Assembly: GCF_003688495.1 (NCBI RefSeq)
Contig: NZ_REFH01000007.1
Coordinates: forward strand, 372,001-436,000
DNA: 64,000 nt
Reading direction: 5' to 3'
From: Flavobacterium weaverense
GTDB taxonomy: Bacteria > Bacteroidota > Bacteroidia > Flavobacteriales > Flavobacteriaceae
The notes below the pieces were generated by a model, which saw only the letters and a list, made by a program, of their open reading frames with translations, was not told where the DNA came from and searched no databases. How positions within the stretch are numbered: position 1 is the stretch's first letter; every line of letters starts with the position of its first letter. The position numbers and the translations under genes are program-made. Below are positions 9,091 through 18,903 of this stretch, piece by piece.

Positions 9091-10066
9091 ATTCTATAAT
9101 TCCAATAGATTTTGAGTGTTCAATTGCCTCACTACTATCTTTAAAATAGCAAACGGAAACGTTAAGCGACTCTAAATTTTCTAAAACTGTTATAACTTTT
9201 TCTTTCCTTGTACTTCCTGTTTGTCTAATGTAAACGGCCTTCACCGTGACAGGAAATATTTTGCAAATTGCTTCGTATAGAAATGCGTCCTGCTGAGAGT
9301 CATCACCTAAAAGTATATATTGTAAATTAGGATAAAATTCTAGTAAGTGTTTTACCTTTTCAAATTTGTGATTGTGATCTCCTCTGCCAGTCCATAAAAA
9401 ATCTTTTAAGCTTGTTTTAATATCTTTAAGTAATAAAACCGCTTTTGGAAGATTATGAATTTGAGTGAATTTTTTAATAAAATAGTATAAGTTCCATTCA
9501 CTGCTAGAAACATAGAAAAATACATTGAGTTCATTTTTATTTTCTCTTTTTGCAGTACTTAAAGCTTGGTAGTGAGCAACAACATCGGTGTAAACTTTTC
9601 TCTTGTCTATATTTTTAAATAGAAGAATGTATAATTTTTTTAATGGACTTTTAGTGTGCGAAATTAAAAAGGTATCGTCAATATCTGAAATGATTCCTAA
9701 ATTCCCTTTGTGAGGTCTAATATAACTTTCAGTTGTGCTAATTACTTCTCCATTGTGAACAATGCTCACTTCATAATCAATCCAACCATAAATGTTATTT
9801 TGATCTAATGGAACACAAAACTTAAAGTAGCCATCATTAAGTGTTTTAGTATGGATTTTAGTATTGCAATGCTCTAAGTATACATCTGCATTGCTTTGTG
9901 TTTTTATTCGAAATAATTTAATAATTGATCTAGCATTTTTAAACTTTTTTTTCTGAAAATTATATTCTTCAATAGTTGTAGGCTTGAAAACGTGACCCAT
10001 GACAATTAATTCTTGTTCATTTGCGTAACCTCGATATAATTTTAAAATTGGTTTCATATATTGCAT
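9089..10066 (-). CDS. App1-type phosphatidate phosphatase (DUF2183)
   Basis: A 325-residue protein. The key motif is GIISDIDDTFLISHT at about residue 128, the DxDxT nucleophile loop of the HAD-like App1/DUF2183 family. A second acidic motif, YILLGDDSQQD, follows near residue 255. The fungal founder App1 is a Mg-dependent phosphatidate phosphatase; lipid phosphatase activity here is an inference from that. No signal peptide is visible. It is divergent from a diacylglycerol kinase gene 55 bp away, which would catalyse the reverse conversion (see findings). Confidence 0.85.
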   Translation of the reverse strand: MQYMKPILKLYRGYANEQELIVMGHVFKPTTIEEYNFQKKKFKNARSIIKLFRIKTQSNADVYLEHCNTKIHTKTLNDGYFKFCVPLDQNNIYGWIDYEVSIVHNGEVISTTESYIRPHKGNLGIISDIDDTFLISHTKSPLKKLYILLFKNIDKRKVYTDVVAHYQALSTAKRENKNELNVFFYVSSSEWNLYYFIKKFTQIHNLPKAVLLLKDIKTSLKDFLWTGRGDHNHKFEKVKHLLEFYPNLQYILLGDDSQQDAFLYEAICKIFPVTVKAVYIRQTGSTRKEKVITVLENLESLNVSVCYFKDSSEAIEHSKSIGIIE

Positions 10067-10121
10067 TACTTTTGAAAGAAAATGAATTTAAAGATTTTTA
10101 ATCAATAAAACAGAATAAATT

Positions 10122-10991
10122 TTGAAAAATAATATGATCCTTGTTGTCAATCCTATTTCGGGCGGCCTAGATAAAGCTGAGCTTATTGACGCTGTTACCG
10201 AATTTGCAGCGAATGAAAACGTGAATTTGATTATTTATAATACTACTGGTGATTCAGATATTGAGAAGATAAAGGTATTAAATACCACACATAATCCAAA
10301 ACGAATTCTTGTTGCAGGTGGAGACGGAACTATTAAAATGGTTGCAGAAGCCACTGAACATACAGATGTCATTATTGGCATTTTACCTGCAGGCTCCGCT
10401 AATGGTTTAGCTGTAGATTTGAATTTACCAAAAACTTTAGAAGAGAATCTGCCTATTGCTTTTCATAACCATTACATGGAAATGGATATGATTTCCATCA
10501 ACGGAAAAAAGAGCATTCATCTTAGTGATTTAGGTCTCAATGCTGAAATGATAAAGAACTATGAAAACAGTACGATACGCGGTAAGCTAGGTTATGCGCT
10601 GCAAACTGTTAATACATTAATAGATTTAGATGATCCATTTGTTGTAACTATTACTGGTGATTTTCCAACATTAGAATGTGAAGCACGTATGATTGTAGTT
10701 GCTAATTCTCAAAAATATGGAACAGGCGTCTCTATAAATCCAAATGGAATAATGGACGACGGAAAGTTTGAATTAGTGGTTTTAAAAAATATGGATTTGC
10801 TGGTTTTAGGCAAAATTATTTCAGGCAATATGCCACTAGATAGCAATGATGTAGAAATTATATCTACTGATAAAGCTTTAGTAACAACAAATGTTCCTGT
10901 GAGTTTCCAGATTGATGGTGAATATTGCGGCGCTGAAAATAAATTAAATATTAAAATTCTTCCAAAGCAATTAAAAGTCGCTATACCTTAA
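10122..10991 (+). CDS. Diacylglycerol kinase-family lipid kinase (YegS/DgkB-like)
   Basis: About 289 residues from a TTG at 10122; an ATG at 10134 would remove four residues and cannot be excluded. The N-terminal VVNPISGG and the GGDGTIKMVAEA motif (about residue 65) are the nucleotide-binding and catalytic signatures of the DAGK catalytic domain, with GILPAGSANGLA following. The C-terminal beta-sandwich contains the usual DGKFELVVL segment. It would phosphorylate diacylglycerol or a related lipid. A promoter-like TACTTTTG on the plus strand (10067-10074) lies directly at the App1 start codon. It converges with the next gene over a 10-bp gap. Confidence 0.9.
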   Translation: MKNNMILVVNPISGGLDKAELIDAVTEFAANENVNLIIYNTTGDSDIEKIKVLNTTHNPKRILVAGGDGTIKMVAEATEHTDVIIGILPAGSANGLAVDLNLPKTLEENLPIAFHNHYMEMDMISINGKKSIHLSDLGLNAEMIKNYENSTIRGKLGYALQTVNTLIDLDDPFVVTITGDFPTLECEARMIVVANSQKYGTGVSINPNGIMDDGKFELVVLKNMDLLVLGKIISGNMPLDSNDVEIISTDKALVTTNVPVSFQIDGEYCGAENKLNIKILPKQLKVAIP

Positions 10992-11001
10992 ACAGCTAAA
11001 A

Positions 11002-12183
11002 TTATTTGAATGGATTGCGTTCCTGCCAGATACTTTCTGGTTCTAAATATTTAAATATTTTAGACATATAGGGATTCACCAGAGAATTGCTATGCGATAT
11101 AAGTCCATACATTTTTACTGGTTTTGCACCTACAGAACTTTTAATTTCGAGTGCAGTTCGAGCAAAAATAATTTCATTAAAATTTTTATTTATAGAATAA
11201 GCAACCATGTCGTAAAGCATATTTAAATATAACATGTGTTCTCTCTGAATCGTATCGTCATAACCTAAAAAGTAGGTGTCCATTACTTCACCATTTTTAA
11301 TTAAGGTATTAAAACCGATAAGCTTATCGCCAATAAAATAGCCGTAAAAAAGAAATTTATCATGGAATATTTCCTTGAAAACTCTAAAGTGATTTCTAGG
11401 TAAAAAGAAGGTGTTAAAAGGAGCGTTCTTAGCAACATGAAAATACAAATCATAAATTACATCTTCCCTCACAATTATCTCCTCTAAGCTCAGTTTTCGT
11501 TTTTCAATTCCACTTGCTTTTTTTCGCGCTCGTTTATATTGATCTCTATATTTCTTAGATAGAGAATCAATATAGTCTTGTTCAGTTTTCCAATGATCAC
11601 TAATTGAAAAAATCATATTTGGTTGCGTAGAAAACTGATATTCGTTTTTGAATTCCGGTAAAGAGAATTTTTGAATTTCTTCTTTACTAAAATCTTTATA
11701 AGTGGTAATATGTATAGTGATTCCCTTAGATTTAAAAATCTTTTTCAATTCAACTGTCGCGGCGTGTAAGGTTTGAACTGCTTTTTTTTCATTCGTTCCT
11801 TCTAATAAAGAATACGAATTTTGCCCCGTCAACATGTTATTTCCTATAACTAAAACTTGCGAAGCGAAATTTCTAAAAACAATATTTCTAACGGTAGTTT
11901 TGATGCATTTATCTCGTTCTCCAAAAGATTCTAGTTTATTTAAATCTAGAAATTGTGATACAGCAATACCAATTAAATTTTCATTTTCGAAAAGGCCAAT
12001 AAAATGACAAATCATATTGCTAGGAGAAGATTGCTCTAAAACTTGCAGATAATTTAGTGACAAAAAAATGGTTGAAGTTGCTAAATCGCTCCAATTTGAT
12101 GGAAGTTCAGTAGTAGAATTATAAATTTTAAAGGAGTAAGCAGTATTCAAGTTAATCAAAGATGTTTTTTCAAAATTAAACAA
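11002..12183 (-). CDS. GNAT/FemAB-like acyltransferase-fold protein
   Basis: A 393-residue soluble protein. The arrangement resembles FemAB/BioF2-type double GNAT proteins: a basic stretch SKKYRDQYKRARKKA near residue 210, then FYGYFIGDKLIGFNTLI and YFLGYD near 310-335. No signal peptide or transmembrane helix is visible. Relatives transfer acyl or aminoacyl groups, for example in cell-wall or lipid modification, but no substrate can be read here. Its own promoter would lie in the short gap towards the PCD gene. Confidence 0.6.
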   Translation of the reverse strand: MFNFEKTSLINLNTAYSFKIYNSTTELPSNWSDLATSTIFLSLNYLQVLEQSSPSNMICHFIGLFENENLIGIAVSQFLDLNKLESFGERDKCIKTTVRNIVFRNFASQVLVIGNNMLTGQNSYSLLEGTNEKKAVQTLHAATVELKKIFKSKGITIHITTYKDFSKEEIQKFSLPEFKNEYQFSTQPNMIFSISDHWKTEQDYIDSLSKKYRDQYKRARKKASGIEKRKLSLEEIIVREDVIYDLYFHVAKNAPFNTFFLPRNHFRVFKEIFHDKFLFYGYFIGDKLIGFNTLIKNGEVMDTYFLGYDDTIQREHMLYLNMLYDMVAYSINKNFNEIIFARTALEIKSSVGAKPVKMYGLISHSNSLVNPYMSKIFKYLEPESIWQERNPFK

Positions 12184-12246
12184 TAAAGTTAATATATTTT
12201 AGGTTGTCTCGAAAATAACTAACTTTATAAAAATAAAAAAAATATT

Positions 12247-12522
12247 ATGAAAGCATTTACAGAAGAAGCGGTTAAAAAAGAATTGTCTGAATTGAAAGAT
12301 TGGAAATTTGCAGATAACGGAATCGAAAGAAAGTTTAAATTTTCTGATTTTTCCAATGCTTTAGGTTTTATAGTGCAGGTAGGTTTGCTTGCAGAGAAAA
12401 ATAACCACCATCCAGAATTATTTAATGTATACAATAAAGTTAATATTCGCTTAACTACTCATGATGCGGATGGCGTAACTAAAATGGATATTGATTTAGC
12501 CAAAAGTATAGATAAAATATAA
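12247..12522 (+). CDS. phhB: Pterin-4a-carbinolamine dehydratase
   Basis: A 91-residue protein with the family core: [25 protein letters not shown], where the adjacent His-His-Pro forms the active site, and a late Asp (DIDLAKSID). It dehydrates 4a-hydroxytetrahydrobiopterin, so recycling the cofactor of aromatic amino acid hydroxylases. A phenylalanine hydroxylase gene lies in the same window at 38669-40426 on the opposite strand, which gives this enzyme a clear partner. Length fits the family. It appears to be monocistronic. Confidence 0.93.
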   Translation: MKAFTEEAVKKELSELKDWKFADNGIERKFKFSDFSNALGFIVQVGLLAEKNNHHPELFNVYNKVNIRLTTHDADGVTKMDIDLAKSIDKI

Positions 12523-12862
12523 TTTTAATTCTAAGGTGTAAAAAGTTAGAAAGAACTTATGTTTTTTATAATTTCTGAAGACTTTGTTTCGCATTTCATT
12601 CTTTGAATATTTTAAAAAATTAATAAAAAAAATGTGTCTGAAAAGATAGCTTGCAAATAGATTTTTATGAAGTCGGATACGTATTAAGTTTGATGATTTA
12701 GATCTTTAGTTCTATTAGCAGATTGCTATTAAGCAAATTACAATTTAGCTTTGTAAGTAATTTCTTTTTTTAAAATATTAAATCGTGTAGTTCATCGACT
12801 TTATTTGTTGATTGCCGAGAATCTGGTTATTTTTATTGTGTTCTAAAGAAATAAATCAGACA
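12523..12862. other. Intergenic stretch, 340 bp
   Basis: AT-rich spacer between the dehydratase and leucine-rich-repeat genes. I see no open frame of note and no convincing hairpin or promoter. It presumably holds the promoter of the LRR gene. Confidence 0.6.
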
Positions 12863-13717
12863 ATGAAAAATATAACTACTCTTTTATTAACCATCGTATT
12901 TTCGTTTTCAATGGTTGCGAATGTATCTCAAGTAGAAAAAGATGCGTTGGTAAAACTATATGAATCGACTAATGGAAAACAATGGAATTCTAAGTGGGAT
13001 TTATCTACTCCAGTTTCTGAGTGGTATGGTGTGAGAGTGCAGGATGACAAAGTGATTTCACTTAATTTATCAAATAATAATTTAGTGGGTCAGATCCCAG
13101 TAGAGATTAGTAATTTAATTAATCTTAAAGTACTTGATTTACATAAAAATCAATTAGCTGGAGTTATTCCTTCCTCTATTGGACAATTAACTCAAATGAA
13201 GGTTTTAGATCTTTCTTTCAACAAATTAGCTGGAGCAATTCCTTCATCTATTTGTGAAATGATTAATTTGACTGATTTACAATTATACATGAATGCGTTG
13301 ACTGGCGAAATACCAGGAGAAATAGGATCTTTGAAAAACCTTGAAATTTTATCTTTGTTCAATAATGAGTTACAAGGAAATATTCCAAATTCTCTGTACG
13401 CAATGACTGCAATGAAAACGCTTTTATTGAATAGCAACAAATTGGTTGGTACTTTAAGCCCAGATGTAAAGAAATTAGTAGCTCTTGAAAATTTTAGTTT
13501 GTTTGATAATGAGATGAATGGTTCAGTACCGTTTGAGTTAGAGAAATTAAATAACTTGAAGGAGATGAATATTTCATATAATAAATTCAGAGGTTTTGTC
13601 TCTAAAGATTTAGCTATATTAGATACTTTGAATATGACAATGCTTAATGATGAAGGTATTGCAGTTTTACTAAATGTTAAAGCAGATAGAAGTACTGCTA
13701 TAGCTTCTGAGGATTAA
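12863..13717 (+). CDS. Secreted leucine-rich-repeat protein
   Basis: About 284 residues from the ATG at 12863, chosen because it gives a clean signal peptide (MKNITTLLLTIVFSFSMVA); the longer frame from 12812 would add an unlikely 17-residue prefix. An N-terminal cap contains NGKQWNSKWDLSTPVSEWYGV, as in plant-type LRR proteins. About seven repeats of the form GxIPxxIxxLxxLxxLxLxxNxL then run from residue 50 to 250. Such proteins are common in Bacteroidota as exported adhesion or recognition proteins; no type IX sorting tail is apparent. The ligand is unknown. A strong terminator follows at 13802. Confidence 0.85.
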   Translation: MKNITTLLLTIVFSFSMVANVSQVEKDALVKLYESTNGKQWNSKWDLSTPVSEWYGVRVQDDKVISLNLSNNNLVGQIPVEISNLINLKVLDLHKNQLAGVIPSSIGQLTQMKVLDLSFNKLAGAIPSSICEMINLTDLQLYMNALTGEIPGEIGSLKNLEILSLFNNELQGNIPNSLYAMTAMKTLLLNSNKLVGTLSPDVKKLVALENFSLFDNEMNGSVPFELEKLNNLKEMNISYNKFRGFVSKDLAILDTLNMTMLNDEGIAVLLNVKADRSTAIASED

Positions 13718-13801
13718 TTTATAATGTAATAAAGGATAGTAGTTTTATTTCAATAATAATTAGTTGGTTTTAGAATTTCATTTTTTTAAACTTAGTTAGT
13801 A

Positions 13802-13838
13802 AAAACCTGTTAAGCAAATTGCTCAACAGGTTTTTTTC
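13802..13838 (+). terminator. Terminator after the LRR gene
   Basis: AAACCTGTT, AGCAA-type inner pairs and AACAGGTTT followed by seven T form a long stem with a three-base loop, 85 bp after the LRR stop codon. Confidence 0.9.
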
Positions 13839-14377
13839 TTAAAAGAAGTTTTGAGCCACATACCTTTTTTTTTAACTGAGTTATTGCTGTAATAGCGTCG
13901 TAGGTAATTTTCTGTCGGCTTGATTATCGAAAATTTTTTTTCTACCGAAAATAAATTTTCATGAATTAGCCCTATTTTTTTCGTTTTTATAATTTATTAA
14001 AAATAGCTGAACTCCTCTTGCTCTTAGAACTGTGCAATTCCTCGTCTCATGTACATTTATCGTTTAGACTTTAATACATATAATTATTAGTTTAAAAATC
14101 TAATTATTTACAATATGACTTTTTTCAAATTCCATACTGCTTTAGATAATTTAGAGAGAGTATGATACATCGTAAGTAGTGGAAAGAATTACATTATTAA
14201 ATATCCTATTTTCTATTCTAATTTTAGAAAGCAGTACTACTAAAAAATACAAATATGATTTAGAACTAATAGCTATAAGCGGGAGTGATAAAGTTTCTGC
14301 ATTTAAGGTTTTGTTTCCTTGACTTAATATAACGCCTAAATTATTAATCCAGCTCTAAATACAAAACAGCTAAAACC
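13839..14377. other. Intergenic stretch without a recognisable gene
   Basis: About 540 bp of AT-rich sequence between two terminators that point towards each other. Frames in all directions are short and lack codon structure; an ATG at 14115 opens only 17 codons. I see nothing that I can name here. Confidence 0.6.
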
Positions 14378-14408
14378 AAAAAAAGCTCCAGATTTCGCTG
14401 AAGCTTTT
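14378..14408 (-). terminator. Terminator of the B12 uptake locus
   Basis: On the minus strand AAAAGCTTCAG, a loop and CTGGAGCTTTTTTT make a hairpin with one mismatch and a T tail, just past the last gene of the locus. Confidence 0.75.
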
Positions 14409-14423
14409 CTATAAAGTGTTCTG

Positions 14424-15539
14424 TTATTTTTTTAAATTTAGGTCTGTAAATCCTGAGACTTCAGTAGAAACTTCTCCAGTTGAGCTATTTTCAGCGCGAT
14501 TAGAGCTATATACTTTTACAAAATCAATTCCGTTTAATTTAATAGTTTTGCCGTCTTTATCTGTAGCCCAGCTAATATCTATTTGCGCTTTTACATCAGC
14601 ATTAGACCAATTGTCTGCATAGCCCCATTCGTAAGCAGGCGTTACCCAAAATGATTTTTTTTCTAAATTTGATTTTAGAAATGTACCTTTAAAAGTAATG
14701 GTTGCACCTTTCCATAATGGGAAATAGCTTTGCTTATTATATTGATTTTTAGAAATAAAACCTTCTTGTTTCTGGTTATCAGTCCATTTTATGTAATTCG
14801 GTTCACTTCCATTTACTGGTTCGCTTGCTGGTTTGTAATAGGTAATTTCGTAATTTTTAATTGTAGTTTGTTTACTGTGTTCTGAACCTGCAATTTCGTA
14901 CCACTCATCGTCTGCTTTTCCATTTCCATTGGAATCGTAGGAAACCATAATTATTCCTGGTTCAGCATTGTTTTCGAAAGCGTTGCCAAGAACAATGAAA
15001 TCATTTCCTTCTTTATTGATGATGGTGTGGTCGAAACCAAAAATTACATAACCACCAAAACCACCAAGGCTTATCATATTGTTAGTTGTTAATTTTGTTT
15101 CAGCTGCAAAACGCATAGTTTCGTCTGTGTCATCTGCAGTTGCGGATGGTAATTTATTAGTAAATTGTCCAGGAGCTGGTAAATAATCAAAAACGCGTGA
15201 GATTCGATTTAAATAAGATTTTTCATTAACAGTTATTGCGAATGTTTTAGTTTTCTCTCCTCCTTCATTTTTTGCTTTAAATGCAATTGCATAAGTTCCT
15301 GCTTCTGCAAATACGTGAAGCAGATTTGAGGTGCTTGAAATTTCTTTTCCATCTAACGTCCAACTATATGTTGCATCATTTCCATTTTTTATTTCTGGTT
15401 GGATTCTTAGCCATTGCATTTTGTCAATTGTAAAACCACCAGTTGGTTCTGCAATTACAATTTCTGGCGATGCTATTTCATCGTTGGAACAAGCAGTTAA
15501 TGCTAAAATTAAAGATAAAGCAATTAGAATTTTTTTCAT
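14424..15539 (-). CDS. PKD-like surface lipoprotein of the B12 locus
   Basis: A 371-residue lipoprotein (lipobox LTAC, Cys17). Residues 25-108 resemble a PKD-type beta-sandwich (YSWTLDGKEI, then AEAGTYAIAFKAKNEGG). The remaining domain begins with SRVFDYLPAPGQF and contains GGFGGYVIFGFDHTI and DDEWYEIAGSEH. I do not know an exact name for it. As the third gene behind a cobalamin riboswitch, TonB receptor and BtuG-like propeller, it is probably a surface B12-binding or capture component. It could be equivalent in role to the BtuH-type proteins of Bacteroides, but that is inference from position. It starts 34 bp after the preceding stop. Confidence 0.7.
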   Translation of the reverse strand: MKKILIALSLILALTACSNDEIASPEIVIAEPTGGFTIDKMQWLRIQPEIKNGNDATYSWTLDGKEISSTSNLLHVFAEAGTYAIAFKAKNEGGEKTKTFAITVNEKSYLNRISRVFDYLPAPGQFTNKLPSATADDTDETMRFAAETKLTTNNMISLGGFGGYVIFGFDHTIINKEGNDFIVLGNAFENNAEPGIIMVSYDSNGNGKADDEWYEIAGSEHSKQTTIKNYEITYYKPASEPVNGSEPNYIKWTDNQKQEGFISKNQYNKQSYFPLWKGATITFKGTFLKSNLEKKSFWVTPAYEWGYADNWSNADVKAQIDISWATDKDGKTIKLNGIDFVKVYSSNRAENSSTGEVSTEVSGFTDLNLKK

Positions 15540-15573
15540 TTTCTGAATTTTAAAGGATTATTAATTGTTGTTA

Positions 15574-16719
15574 TTATTTGAATTTTTGTTTAAAAGCGAT
15601 GTGTGCGGGAATGTCACCAGTGGTAACTGTAAATTTTGGAATTCCATCTTTGTCAACACAGTATAATTTCCCTGGCGATACATAGTCTCCAGCGTCAGTT
15701 ATATATATGTTGAAAGAAATGGGATCAACTGCAATTCCGTAAGGTGTTGTTATTTGGTCGCTGATAGATTTTGGTATAAATGACTTTGGTAAGAGAGTCT
15801 CTGTTTTAGTGTCTATAAGAGAGTAGGTAATTACGTTTTCGAAAGTAGAGTAATTAAATGCAGAACCTATTACATAAGCTTGGTTGCCGGCAATACATAA
15901 ATTAGCGCAAGCAATATCAAAAGTTTTTTTGACCAAATCTGTTTTCGAATCTATTATAAATAATTTAGAAGGAATTGAATAATAGTCGCCTCGTGAACTA
16001 ACATAAATATCACCATCAGCATCCACTTTTAATCGATGTAAGTTTACTGCAACATCAATATCTTTAGTCTTGGTAAATGTTTTTAAATCGATCACAGAAA
16101 CAGTTCTTTCATAATTAGGTGGACTATATCCTCCGGAATTAGCGACATATAATTTCTGTCCCACTACGGCTAGTTGTTCAGGCTGTCTGCCTACTTTTAC
16201 GCTTCTTGTAATGCTTAGTGAAGTCGTATCAATTTCTGCGACAAAACCATTTGGTGAGCTAGAGCCTAAAGCTATCTCGCCATCATAAGAGCTTACGTAT
16301 ATTTTGCCATTACCAAAAGTTACATAGCGACCGTTTTTTACATCTATAACTTTAAGGCGCTTAGTTGTTTTGACATCCATAACTTCAATTTTATTAGAGT
16401 TATTAATTACGGCGTATATTTTTCCTCCGTAAACGGTTATGTCATTTCCTACGTCTCCTAATCCTAAAGTGGCTTCTGGATTAGCTTGACTGTAAATATT
16501 ACGTTTGTAGGACCCTGATTTATAATCGTAATAATCTAAAGATGCTTTATTCGAACTCATGTTACCTTCGTTAAGAAGATAAAAACCATCTACCGAAGTT
16601 GGCGTTTGGGATGGAAGTTCAACTATTTCTTCTTTAATAATTGGGTCATCGGTTTGACACGATGTAAAACAGCAAGCACTAACAAGTAACAGAATCCAAA
16701 ATTTATTTGTTGTTTTCAT
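15574..16719 (-). CDS. Beta-propeller lipoprotein (DUF5074/YncE-like, BtuG-like)
   Basis: A 381-residue lipoprotein (lipobox ending at about Cys21, CFTSC). Repeated blade motifs such as GKIYAVINNSNKIEVMD, GKIYVSSYDG, QKLYVANSGG and GDIYVSSRGDYY show a seven-bladed-type propeller of the YncE/DUF5074 kind. In Bacteroides, BtuG is a surface propeller that binds cobalamin very tightly and caps BtuB. This gene follows a BtuB-like receptor under a cobalamin riboswitch, so a BtuG role is a strong inference. The gap to the receptor stop is 27 bp, consistent with one transcript. Confidence 0.82.
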   Translation of the reverse strand: MKTTNKFWILLLVSACCFTSCQTDDPIIKEEIVELPSQTPTSVDGFYLLNEGNMSSNKASLDYYDYKSGSYKRNIYSQANPEATLGLGDVGNDITVYGGKIYAVINNSNKIEVMDVKTTKRLKVIDVKNGRYVTFGNGKIYVSSYDGEIALGSSSPNGFVAEIDTTSLSITRSVKVGRQPEQLAVVGQKLYVANSGGYSPPNYERTVSVIDLKTFTKTKDIDVAVNLHRLKVDADGDIYVSSRGDYYSIPSKLFIIDSKTDLVKKTFDIACANLCIAGNQAYVIGSAFNYSTFENVITYSLIDTKTETLLPKSFIPKSISDQITTPYGIAVDPISFNIYITDAGDYVSPGKLYCVDKDGIPKFTVTTGDIPAHIAFKQKFK

Positions 16720-16746
16720 ATTTTAATTTTTTTTGATTTATAATTT

Positions 16747-18798
16747 TTAAAAATTAATAGCGATGTTTAAACGGTAGTTTCTTCCTGGCATCGGAAAATT
16801 TAATACTACATCATAATATTGATTTAATAAATTGTTTACTTCAACACCTATTTTCACGGACTTCTTTAAAATTGCGGCATCCCAAATGATAGCCATATCA
16901 CTAGTGTACCAAGGTTGTATGTAGTTTATGGGAATGTTAGCTTTTTGACTGTAGCGCTCACCGGTATAAATAAAACTGTAATTCAATTGCCATTTTTTCC
17001 AGTTGATACCAGAAGTTAAAGTGCCACTATTTTCAGGCACGTAAGGAATCTGGTCTCCATAAGTAGTTCCTTTCGGAGTAATGTCAACTGCAATTTGGTA
17101 GGTATATGAAATTCCTAGATCTAAAGATATTTCTGCTGGAAGTTTTACAACCAAGTTAACACTGCTATCAAATCCTTTAATTTCAACCTCGCCTAAATTC
17201 ATCATTGTCCATCTAAATAAGTTTGACGAAGGCATTGCGATAATTTTATCTTTTACTCGGTTATAGTATATATCTGCTTGGAAAGAAGCGGTTTGTAAAG
17301 TCTTTTTAGGTTCCAATAAAAAAGTTGTTCCAAAGTTGTATTGAGTCGTGAACTCTGGTTTCAATGAACTATTCCCAATGAAAGTATAGTATAAATCATT
17401 GAAAGTGGGCATTCTAAAAGATTCTTTGTAGAAAGCACGAAGTCTGAAATTTTTACTCTGCAATGGTTGATAAGAGGCTGCGATTACTGGGCAAAACACT
17501 TTCTGATTTTTTCCTCGTTGAAAATATTTAGCTTTTTCTTGAACGTAAGTTCCTAAAAGATTCGCTTGGATATCAAAACGATTCCAGTGCATCTCACTCG
17601 ACAAAGCACCAAGATACGAGTAGCGAGTGGGGTAGGGGAAACGATATAAATTAGCATCTAAAGTGTTGATTGAAAAATCAGCTGCTAGAGATATTTTCCA
17701 CCATCCATTAACCTTATATAAATTTACGATGGAAGCGTAAAATTCATTTTGATAATATTTGTTGTCTAAAGTGCCTTCTAATGTTTTGTAATCAGGATCA
17801 ATATATCTGCTAAAGTCTTTACTGTATTTGACATTTGCTAGTAAATCAAATTGATCCGCGAACGATTTTTGGTACGATCCATGAATGAAAAAATTACTAT
17901 CCCACTGCCTTTGAATGTGGTCGTAATTATTAGCTAAAATTGCGCCTGGCAAACCGCGCTCTGAATCATAAAAATAGGCTTTTAATGATGCTTTTGCAGT
18001 TTCGCTAATCTTAGAGTTGAATGATATTTCACTTCTAAATGCTGCGACATCTCCGTTTTGCCTAACTGCTGTTGTGTCATAACCCGCTTTTTTTTGGTAC
18101 CTATATTTATAATGACCATCGGCTTTAGTCCATTCTATGCTTGTGGTAAAGGAAGTTTTCTCAGATATTTTTTGTTCAATAAGTAGGGAAGGATTGAATA
18201 GTCCAAAAGATCCTGTTTTTAATGCAGTTCGAATATTAGTATTTTTACCCCTCTTAAATTCAGGTGTTCTCGATCGAAGGTAGAGCGTGTTAGAAGCAAA
18301 AAAACCTCGTGCGGGTTGAAAGATGGAGGATTTTTGTCCATTGTATAATTCTATTGCTTCGATATTGGCAAGGGAGTATTTACCTAAATCGACTTGTCCG
18401 TTTTGAGCATTGCCTACCGTCATTCCGTCATAAAAAACTGCGGTATGAGCGCTTCCTAAACTGCGTACATTAATTGTTTTTAATCCCCCAATACCGCCGT
18501 AGTCCTTAAGTTGAACTCCTGAAAAATAGCGAATGGCGTCAGCAACTGAGAGGCTATTTAATTTTTCTAATTGTTTGCCTGAAAGTACTTGAACTGGCAT
18601 TGGAGATTCAATTTTGAATTCCCTTTTACTAGAATACAGTAAGACCTCACGCAAATGAAGGGGTTTTAAAGAATCGAATTCTTTTTTTACTACAGGTTGG
18701 TTCACTTGTGCGCATGCAACATCTGAAAATAAGACGCATGCAAACAACAGTAACCCACCACGTAATAAACAGCGATAACTGAGTTTACATAAGTGCAT
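16747..18798 (-). CDS. btuB: TonB-dependent outer-membrane receptor, B12 type (BtuB-like)
   Basis: A 683-residue protein with an N-terminal signal peptide (ending about residue 30, ACAQ). A plug domain contains SVADAIRYFSGVQLKDYGGIGGLKTINVRSLGS, and a 22-strand barrel ends in an aromatic residue (RLNIAINF). The length is in the BtuB-like range and much smaller than SusC proteins. The strongest evidence for the substrate is the cobalamin riboswitch about 105 bp upstream in the same direction. It should take up B12 or related corrinoids across the outer membrane using TonB energy. It is first in a three-gene unit. Confidence 0.88.
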   Translation of the reverse strand: MHLCKLSYRCLLRGGLLLFACVLFSDVACAQVNQPVVKKEFDSLKPLHLREVLLYSSKREFKIESPMPVQVLSGKQLEKLNSLSVADAIRYFSGVQLKDYGGIGGLKTINVRSLGSAHTAVFYDGMTVGNAQNGQVDLGKYSLANIEAIELYNGQKSSIFQPARGFFASNTLYLRSRTPEFKRGKNTNIRTALKTGSFGLFNPSLLIEQKISEKTSFTTSIEWTKADGHYKYRYQKKAGYDTTAVRQNGDVAAFRSEISFNSKISETAKASLKAYFYDSERGLPGAILANNYDHIQRQWDSNFFIHGSYQKSFADQFDLLANVKYSKDFSRYIDPDYKTLEGTLDNKYYQNEFYASIVNLYKVNGWWKISLAADFSINTLDANLYRFPYPTRYSYLGALSSEMHWNRFDIQANLLGTYVQEKAKYFQRGKNQKVFCPVIAASYQPLQSKNFRLRAFYKESFRMPTFNDLYYTFIGNSSLKPEFTTQYNFGTTFLLEPKKTLQTASFQADIYYNRVKDKIIAMPSSNLFRWTMMNLGEVEIKGFDSSVNLVVKLPAEISLDLGISYTYQIAVDITPKGTTYGDQIPYVPENSGTLTSGINWKKWQLNYSFIYTGERYSQKANIPINYIQPWYTSDMAIIWDAAILKKSVKIGVEVNNLLNQYYDVVLNFPMPGRNYRLNIAINF

Positions 18799-18903
18799 AA
18801 CAGAATTTCTATTTTATTAAAAAATAGTTTTACTTGAATAAATTAAAATCAAATATGATTTTTTGTGTTTGAAAGCTCTGGTCCACGAAAGCTTCAATTA
18901 ATG

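Noticed and set aside
13839..14377. Possible decayed gene in the gap after the LRR gene
   Set aside because: Frames are short in every direction, with no stretch resembling a protein family, so I list the stretch as plain intergenic sequence.
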